64,000 bases of DNA from Trichinella spiralis (taxonomy: Eukaryota; Nematoda; Enoplea; Trichinellida; Trichinellidae): contig CM012954.1 in the NCBI GenBank assembly GCA_000181795.3, positions 7,791,377 through 7,855,376 on the forward strand, given 5' to 3'. Below the pieces are notes generated by a model, which was not told the origin of the DNA, ran no database searches, and worked only from the letters and a program-made list of their open reading frames with translations. The translations under genes and the position numbers were made by a program. Below, piece by piece: positions 60,346-64,000 of this stretch (positions are counted from its first letter, which is position 1; each line of letters opens with the position of its first letter).

Positions 60346-61650
60346 CTATGCCCCGTAATCTTTCGCGATCATTCTTGAAACAATACTGTCATCAATGGAA
60401 CTGAAGTTCAATTCTGGTTCTTTTAAATGATAAACCTATAATCGAAAATAAATTGACAGTTTTTAATATCTAATTGATAAGTTTAAGATTTTTCTTCACT
60501 TTTTTACCTCTTTTATTTTAGATACGTTAGTTACATTTTTCAGTTCTTTCAGTGGTACACTTTTTCCCTTTATCACTTTAAGCAATTTGGTCAAACAGTC
60601 GCCGCTCGAGTCGCCTACCAGAGCCGCAATAATGTCCGTAGTGTTTTCGCTGATTCCGAACGTTAGCAAAGAGTCGCTGATCTAAAAATAAATTATTTTT
60701 CAATTTAAACACTAAATTTCTGCTCAATATAATATTCTTATTAATTTTTTTAAAAGTAATAACTAACTGAAACGTGCAAAAAGCAAAATGTGCTAGCTGT
60801 TATTTCAATGAAATTAGAATTCGTTTGTTATTTAAGAGTGTATTTTTTCGCAGTGATTGATTTCTAAGCTAAAACGTTCCTCAGAGGGTCTTCAATAAAG
60901 TTGGATTAAATCGTTTGTAATACTTCAGTTACTTGTGATGTTGGTCTGAATTAAATTTCGAAGTAAATCGATTTATTCAAAGATTTCCCTAGAGAGTCAA
61001 AAATAGAGTGGTGGATTTTTCAAATAACCATGACTGACATTCTAATTTATAATGAGCAGCAGCAGCACCAAGTCAGTGGTTCACTCATTAAATAACTTCT
61101 CAAGTGCGCGCTATTATAAATACAAAATAAGACTAGAATGCAAAAATCAATTTCTACCCTGACAGTTGCTTTCTGAACATTTTACAACAGGCCTCATTTT
61201 ACATTTTAACAAATGTTAACTTTAATGTCAGTTACTGACAAACGCGTACGTAGTATTGAAAATTGTATGCTCGCGATGCAAGTGAAAAACATCTCTTACA
61301 GATGTAGTAGGAGAAAGGGAATATATCAGTTCTGTGTGCACGTTTTTTGTGATCATCTTTTCATGTTTGCTTGCGTGCAATGCTCGATTTGCAGCGGCAA
61401 GTAGCTGAAACGTAGAATGAACCTAAAAATCTCTGCAACATTACATGCCACCTTTTCGTCATGAAAACAGTTTTACCAGTTCAGCTTTAATCAGACTGCC
61501 AGTAATTTTTCCGCTTCGCAACTCTGTCAACAAGTGATCTGCATTTTTCACTTCGCGAAAAAGGCAAATACGTAGCGCTACCTTTTTCGAACCTGTGCCA
61601 TCATCAAATGGGTCTGGGTATATGTAAAATACTTCGCTGTATCTGCCCAT
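60346..61650 (-). CDS. TPRKB: EKC/KEOPS complex subunit TPRKB (Cgi121)
   Basis: Four exons (61650-61477, 61422-61300, 60681-60508, 60435-60346) give 186 residues (human 175). TPRKB binds the kinase TP53RK/Bud32 within KEOPS, which makes the t6A37 modification of ANN-decoding tRNAs. LFREVKNADHLLTELRSGKITGSLI matches the first helix and strand. The second exon, set from a TTTTTAG acceptor, adds FQLLAAANRALHA and TELIYSLSP, collinear with the human FQILVAANKAVH and the TEIIFNLSP segment. Then ISDSLLTFGIS, LKELKNVTNVSKIKEVYHL and the C-terminal RMIAKDY follow. The N-terminus is about 11 residues longer than human. All exon phases are zero. Confidence 0.92.
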
Positions 61651-62751
61651 CTCAAAGAAAAATTACCAAATTGTTAAATTTCATGTGATAAAATAGGTGA
61701 ACTGATGAATGTAATAGAAATAAAATAGACCACGAATGTTCTGAAATTCTTCAAAAGCAAATAATACCAATAACTGGCGTACTGTGCTTACAAATAAAAA
61801 TCGTAAAAATCTGGAAGTTATGTTCTTCCAATGTGACGAACAATATTACTTATATTTTGATATTGAAACGAAAATTATCATTATCAGCACTGTTGGAAGT
61901 TTAATGTATTAAAGTATAATCGAATTTAAAAAGAATTGGAGATGATTAATACAGTAATTTTAATGCAAGTGTAAGTTCCAATTATTCGTACTGTAGTTTT
62001 TTGTTATTTTTTGTTTTTGATTTTTTAATGAAAACTTACAGCTGAAAATTCTGTATAGCTTTAATATAAATAATGATGCTGTGTAAAGTAATTTCGACAT
62101 ATTATACATTGAGAAAAATGACTGAGCTTGAAATGCTTCAGCAAAAATTATTTCGTAAATTTTCTGTGTATTTTTTTTCAAAATTAGAGGTGTATTCTAA
62201 TTTATAATCATTGCTTATTTATTTTTACATTTAAATTTTGCTGTGAATGAAAATGTCTAATGAAATAATGCTACTGTAGATGAATAGTCTATATAACTTA
62301 AGTTTTGGTGGTTAGTGCTGTTTAATGTTGCAGAGTTTGATGTTTGCAGTGTGACTTAAAAGTTACACATTTTTCCTGAATTTTAAAAATATTATTATAA
62401 GTTTTAATAATTGCTCTAAAAATGAACAAATTTAGTGCCTTAATTATTTAACACACTGTATTTGTTTTTATTTAAAGTTTTTTTCTTTATCCATATTGCA
62501 CAGAAACATGCGTAACAGTGACAATAGAATACAAATCAAATTCTACATATGTGAAGATGATTTTATTTGCTATTTTTGAAATTAGCGTACTGTTCAGTGT
62601 TTGGGCTATTATGGTTTTTTTCAAAGATTTATAAAATAAACATGAATTTCATGATAGAATAATTTTTATTTTAAATTTCAAGTTTTAGCCACAATAGTTG
62701 TTTTGATTTCACAGTTTATTTTGTATTAATAAATTGTTTCATGCAGAGTTT
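61651..62751. other. Divergent promoter region, TPRKB / testin
   Basis: AT-rich 1.1 kb between head-to-head genes; TACTGTA heptamers at 61989 and 62272. A 5' UTR exon of testin may lie here, since a TTTCATGCAG acceptor sits 5 b before its ATG. Confidence 0.5.
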
Positions 62752-64000
62752 ATGTCAGTGAGCACCCATTCTCAAAATGCTACTATGAAGACGGATGTTA
62801 AGTCAGCAATATACGCATTCGAAAACAAAAAGAAGGTATGCGTTATATTTTAGTTGTTGTGATTGCATAGATGTTTGTGATAATTTTGCAAAGACTGCAA
62901 GTTAATGTTTCTGATTTTCTACATTTATTTGTGATTATAAATGTCGACAATATTTTACTTCTAGCAAGTGCTTGCTCATGAATTTGGTTTCGGCTCTCCG
63001 TGTAGAAAATGTGGTGAAAAGTGTCCAGGTTTGGAATTGCATTTCTGGAGGTAAATAACAAAATGTATAGTTTCATTTAATCAAATGCGCGCATATTATC
63101 AAAAAAATTTTTTTCTGAAAGTATGAATTATATTTTCAGATTTGTTGTTTAGGATATTTAAGATTGCATTTGTTCACCATCTACTGAAAATCTGTGTTTG
63201 TAAATTTTGAAGTTCAGTCGTTTGTTGTGAACGTTAATTTTTTATTTTTATGTTAAACTTTGATGAATGAAAAGAGTAAGCCTCTCGTGAATAAGTACAC
63301 AGATGGCGATAAATTGAGTAAATGTTGAAGTTTTTGAATTAATTGATTATATTTTGCGTAATTGTTCGGATGTTATTATTTCCAGTGTATTGAAGATAAA
63401 AGATAATTGAACTTTGTTGAACAGGAAGATTTGTATGCAGTGCAAATGTGGCAAAGAAGATCATGATATTGTTATAGAGAACGTCGATCCCGGCCAATTT
63501 CGAATTGGTCGTCTGTTTCAGAAGCAGGCGGATGCCAGTAACAATAATGGAAGACTTTTGCAGCAGTTAAATTCATCTTCAGCAGCGCTTGAAAATTTCG
63601 AATGGACACCACCCAGCAGCGTATCCGCGTCACTTGTAAACTTTTGTTTCATATTCGCATTGTCGTTGTTGGTTGAGCTTTTATTGGAATTGCGTTATTA
63701 TCAATATACGATGAAAATTTGGAAAGCATATTTTCAGTCGGAGAAATTTCTGTTCACATTGCCGAAAGAGTTTCGACCGATCAGAGGTACGGAAGGTGCA
63801 ATTCGCAGACGTCAAGCTTTGGAAAGGCAGCTTCCTTTGCACGATTTGGATATAAATGCGGCAAGTCATCCTGTTGATCAGTGTGAAAGGGTGAATATGG
63901 AAAAATTTTTGACCACCATGAAGCTTCGCAACGTCGGCCAAGGTGCGGTGAAGGAAGTTGAACACGAAATGCCGTTCCACAAGTTTGAGGTTATTGTAGA
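62752..64000 (+). CDS. TES: Testin, PET/LIM protein (3' truncated by window end)
   Basis: Exons 62752-62835, 62965-63050, 63425-63635 and 63738-64000 give about 214 residues, continuing beyond the window. Testin is a focal-adhesion and actin-stress-fibre scaffold that binds zyxin and Mena. The N-terminal cysteine-rich region is diagnostic: HEFGFGSPCRKCGEKCPGLE, then [20 protein letters not shown]. The PET domain follows (FEWTPP, TLPKEFRPIRGTEGAIRRRQA, RQLPLHDLD). The intron at 63636-63737 was placed so that FEWTPPSS joins SEKFLFTLPKE with the same spacing as in human testin. The three LIM domains expected downstream are outside the window. Confidence 0.9.

Overview
The window is AT-rich eukaryotic DNA with short spliceosomal introns (mostly 50-300 b), TTTCAG-type acceptors and compact protein-coding genes. 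Gene content and structure fit a nematode. An AT-AC (U12-type) intron, a class absent from Caenorhabditis, and the general architecture favour an early-branching Dorylaimia (clade I) lineage such as a Trichinella-like worm. That placement is inference; no species-specific marker was seen.

Layout, left to right. 1.7-3.2 kb: intronless GABA transaminase (-). 5.9-8.4 kb: FOXRED1 (+), tail-to-tail with lysyl-tRNA synthetase (-, 8.5-11.7 kb). 12.7-14.1 kb: an unassigned coiled-coil protein (-). 14.8-20.1 kb: a tailless/NR2E1-type nuclear receptor (-) with a 3.6-kb first intron and about 3.6 kb of upstream gene-free DNA carrying GC-richer islets. 23.7-28.6 kb: two secreted cysteine-containing proteins. 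28.8-29.7 kb: complex I subunit NDUFA5 (-). 31.8-32.8 kb: gankyrin/PSMD10 (+). 33.2-35.3 kb: a cystatin-like and a WAP-like small secreted protein (-). 35.9-38.6 kb: NPRL2 (GATOR1) placed 7 b downstream of PIGF on the same strand. 39.3-40.1 kb: ribosomal protein eL13 (+). 40.6-43.9 kb: BBS7 (+, 15 exons). 44.7-45.9 kb: an intronless ionotropic-receptor-like protein (+), tail-to-tail with IMP4 (-). 47.8-49.4 kb: two small secreted proteins (+). 49.6-51.0 kb: intronless CDC23/APC8 (-). 51.7-54.1 kb: TBC1D22 (+). 54.2-54.7 kb: a hypothetical gene (-). 55.1 kb: initiator tRNA-Met (-). 56.5-59.0 kb: two more small secreted proteins. 60.3-61.7 kb: TPRKB/CGI121 (-). 62.8-64.0 kb: 5' part of testin (+), cut by the window end.

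Most genes are single-copy housekeeping functions (translation, ribosome biogenesis, mitochondria, proteasome and APC/C, Rab-GAP, mTORC1 signalling, GPI anchors, cilia). Between them lie at least six lineage-restricted small secreted proteins that share a two-exon plan: a signal-peptide exon ending in phase 1, then an exon ending in an aromatic-, Gly- or Arg-rich tail.

The exon models were spliced by hand. For FOXRED1, KARS, the coiled-coil gene, the NR2E1-type gene, gankyrin, NDUFA5, eL13, BBS7, IMP4, TBC1D22 and TPRKB the summed exon length is divisible by three and closes on a stop, an internal check on the coordinates. Strongest points for follow-up are the AT-AC intron in BBS7, the PIGF-NPRL2 junction, the secreted family, and the contrast between GC-rich intronless genes and AT-rich intron-bearing ones. 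No transposon, viral relic or CRISPR array was recognised.
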